Shown here one piece after another: positions 61,410-64,000 of a DNA stretch of 64,000 bases. The DNA is taken from NCBI GenBank assembly GCA_002633005.1, contig NMRA01000794.1, positions 58,224 to 122,223 of the forward strand, read 5' to 3'. The translations under genes and the position numbers were made by a program. Position 1 is the stretch's first letter, and each line of letters opens with the position of its first letter. This stretch comes from Phoronis australis (Eukaryota; Phoronida; Phoronidae). The notes beneath the pieces are model-generated. The model was not told where the DNA came from, searched no databases, and was given only the letters and a program-made list of their open reading frames with translations.

Positions 61410-62380
61410 TTCTTCAAATATTTACTCCAGTTGAAATCTAAAAATTCGTCTTCATTTGAAAAAATTACTCCTCTTGGCTCACAGCAATGGACACCGTGGA
61501 CTCAGTCAGGCTGACTCTGCAATTATCGGGTCACTATTAACTACTGTAAAATGTTTATGGTAATACACAAGACAATGTGCATATCTGTCACATTTCAGAG
61601 AATTAATGGGAAGAAAATGCATTATAAATCGATTCTAACAAACATAAAGATTCCATTTGTGCCAGATAGTTACAATGCAAAACTATGGACAGACTCGGCA
61701 GTGATCTGGTCAGGTTCCTGATGTGACGTGTTCCGAAGATAGCCGAAGTTGAAAATTTGCCGTTCTCGAAGCTTTGTGGGGAAGTGGGAACATGTTTTAA
61801 ACGAATAACAGAAGAATATGGGGTATGAAATAAAAAGAAATGTGGTTTATAAGCAAACTTTATTAACAGTCAGCACATGTGTGTACATATTAACTACAAC
61901 TAAATACTGTAGCTGTGAACCAACCTCTTTAAACGTGAAGGAACGGACAATTGTGTCTGACATTTAATAGCAGAGAAACAAATGTTATGCCGCCTTAAGT
62001 TGAAGTTGCTAACCATGAAGTTGACGCAAAATATTGAATAAAATATGAAGGAATAATTATAATTGTTTTACTTTCATCGAGTGTTGTCTTTCACAAATTT
62101 TGAAAGTTGTTGTATCAGAAGTACAAATGTTGAACTTTGGCTTCATAACACAATTAACACAATTAACAAGACTAATTTACAATGATACATGTACGTGCTC
62201 AGCTCTTAGAAGTCGACCAGCTGGACAGTACAGAGCATGACTCACCAAACAAGTTTGTTCGTATTTCTGTCTGGCATCCAATGGTCTGCTTATTTCCTTC
62301 TTTCTACCGTAGTTTAAATTTGGAATATATTTTATGTGACTACGTGACGGTAATTATTTCATTGCTCTATTTTGAATTTC
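61410..62380. other. Intergenic, nothing recognised
   Basis: No recognisable coding or repeat signal. Confidence 0.5.
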
Positions 62381-62384
62381 TTTC

Positions 62385-63270
62385 AGAATGCTTTCTGGAA
62401 CCAGCCCATACACCCTGAGTTTTTCAGTAATATGGTTTGAGATCTGAAATATTTATATACTCGTCTAATAAGTTTAAAATACGACTAAATGAGTTTTCTG
62501 GTTTATCCATGATCATGACGGTGTAGTTGTAAGTTGGAAGATTTCCATTTGGTGAGCATTGTTGCTTTCGATACCTTTAATATAATTGTTAAATCTTGTC
62601 ACCAATACCATTATTTCTAAGCAAAGCTAAAGCAAACACGGAGACACGGGATCTCCTTGCTTACAACCCCTAGAGGTCTCAAAAGACTTTAAGGATATTC
62701 CATTGTGTAACACACATGCTAGCAAACCCTGAAGTAGACTATGTGTCTACTCATGTACACTGTATACCTTCTCCAATGTTAAAAAGTGTTAATGCATTAT
62801 CGAGAAGTTTCCATAAAAAGGAATAAATGCTTTTTCAAATTCGACCAGCGTAAGAACACAAGAGACCTTATTCTCTTCTGCATGTTGTATAATATCACAA
62901 ATGGAATTTGGATTTCCCCCAATATATCATCCCGCAAAAAACTTATCTCCTCATGAATCGGATAGTCCAGAACAGATTTCATTCAACCAGCTATAGAAGC
63001 AGACAAAAGTTTATAACTAATATGTAATAAAGTAACGGGTCTCTATTTTCTAAGAATTCACAGGATTATCAACCTTAAGCAACACTTTGATAACCCCGTA
63101 TAGCTGATTCGATGACCGCTGACCACTGATAAAGTACATGTACGCTGTATATTGAGAAGACCACGAGACAAAGTGCAATGCGCCGTTTCAAATTAATTTG
63201 TAAAATTTAACCGTAAACCCATCGCTGCCGGGGCTTTTCCCATTTTTCCTATAAAATAAAGAATGCGTAA
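62385..63270 (-). pseudogene. LINE (L1/Tx1-like) reverse transcriptase remnant
   Basis: With shifts the minus strand reads GKSPGSDGFTVKFYKLI, then LVEFEKAF and LLACVLHNGISLKSF followed by RGCKQGDPVSP. These are the NNKSPGSDGFT, motif A (..FEKAFD) and RGVRQGDPLSP blocks of non-LTR RT. Motif A has lost its Asp, and there are many stops, so it is dead. Confidence 0.75.
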
Positions 63271-63589
63271 TTTTTCCTAATTGTACTTTCCCTGCTAAAT
63301 CCCGGATTCTGGAAATTTGATAGTACTGATATCGAATACTTACCAAACCATTCTTTTAAAATTTCACCTTGAAGTTCGTCACCGCAGGAGCTTAATGCTA
63401 CATGAAAGTAATCATTTTGAAATATTTTCAGTCCCTTTGGGATTCAAGTAAACGTTGTTTTTAAATTTGCTTCAAAATCTTTCTTTAGAATTTCTTGTGT
63501 GTGTTTTTTGGTTTTCTAAATGTGCTGATCTCTTCACCCTGTCCTTCTTTTTGTCAACACCATATAGGATTAGCATAATTATATTGTGG

Positions 63590-64000
63590 TGGGTTTTCAA
63601 CACGGAGTGTAGAATGAAGGGCGAGCTGCGAGATCCAAACAGTACGGACTTGAATCGGTACACCTGAAATGGGCTTTCAGGGTCAGATGGGTCGCTGAGC
63701 CACAGGAACTTGGTGTAATCACGGTCATCTTCGTGAAGTCGTACGTTGAGAAAGGCCTTCTCAATGTCGCTGGAGAGTGCGATGGGGTGAGAGCGGAACC
63801 TCAGCAAAATGGGTAGCAGGTCATTCATGAGTGGAGGTCCAACTTCTAAGCAGTCATTCAGGCTGGGGTGTTCCTTGGAAGAACAGCTGCAGTCATAGAC
63901 GATTCGGATGGGCGTGGTAACACTGTCTTTCTTCACGCAATGGTGTGGAATATAATGACCTTCCGAAGGGTTGTGTCGGGGTACCATTTCGATGAAATCT
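63590..64000 (-). mobile_element. BEL/Pao LTR-retrotransposon reverse transcriptase, partial
   Basis: A frame open to the right edge reads EGHYIPHHCVKKDSV, RIVYDCSCSSKEHPSLNDCL, SSDIEKAFLNVRLHEDDRDY and TKFLW, then FKSVLFGSRSSPFIL. This order (YLPHH.V, VVYDAS...SLND.L, SDIEKAF..I.L...DRD...FLW, FGV.SSPF) is typical of BEL/Pao RT, with the first catalytic Asp in SDIEKAF. Similarity stops near 63590, before the YVDD-type catalytic motif, so the copy is 3'-truncated; the minus-strand ORF continues to 63472 without recognisable content. The upstream part lies outside the window. Confidence 0.9.

Noticed and set aside
61091-61514. Plus-strand ORFs of 116 and 121 codons
   Set aside because: They lie opposite a recognisable minus-strand THAP domain and show no motif of their own.
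1-64000. CRISPR-like arrays, bacterial operons, rRNA and tRNA genes
   Set aside because: The tandem repeats lack regular unique spacers, the genes are intron-containing, and I found no convincing tRNA B-box or rRNA core by eye.

Overview
The window is from a metazoan nuclear genome, most likely a draft assembly of a marine invertebrate. The evidence is: multi-exon genes with GT-AG introns of 0.3-3 kb, two N gaps of one base and one of 322 bases, abundant microsatellites, and remnants of BEL/Pao, LINE, Penelope-like, Tc1/mariner and MITE elements. ACATGTA-rich palindromes and THAP fragments fit a deuterostome such as a hemichordate or cephalochordate, but a lophotrochozoan is not excluded. The species cannot be named from the sequence.

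Two real genes were assembled by hand, both on the minus strand. (1) A secreted CUB-domain protein starts at 11677 and runs toward the left edge. I place a signal-peptide exon, two exons for CUB1 and two for CUB2. Its 3' end was not found. (2) A 24-kb, 17-exon animal haem peroxidase gene runs from the ATG at 54753 to the stop at 30475. All 17 exons keep one reading frame through 16 splice junctions and give an 862-residue protein. It carries a signal peptide, a ten-cysteine three-finger (Ly6/activin-receptor-like) domain, a pro-region, and a peroxidase domain with all the expected catalytic residues. The fusion of a three-finger domain to a haem peroxidase is the most striking thing in the window.

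Layout: 1-11.7 kb, CUB gene, with THAP and P2X7-C-like fragments around an N gap inside its first intron. 12.6-15.4 kb, a decayed repeat array with a GTACGTAC motif, split by a 1.2-kb DNA transposon that has TIRs, a TA duplication and internal 11-bp arrays. 16.5-25.6 kb, remnants of Tc1, LINE and Penelope-like elements, several minisatellites and two members of a small MITE family. 25.7-30.4 kb, no recognised gene. 30.4-54.8 kb, the peroxidase gene, whose introns hold (GT)n, (ATT)n, CTG-rich tracts, a higher-order satellite with CRE-like sites, and two more MITEs. 54.8-61.2 kb, upstream sequence with a 3x30-bp CCAAT/CRE-like repeat. 61.2-64 kb, a broken THAP domain, a decayed LINE and a BEL/Pao reverse transcriptase running off the right edge.

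Both genes encode predicted secreted, disulphide-rich proteins, but nothing in the sequence shows that they act together. All gene models rest on reading frame, splice consensus and motif recognition, without transcript evidence.
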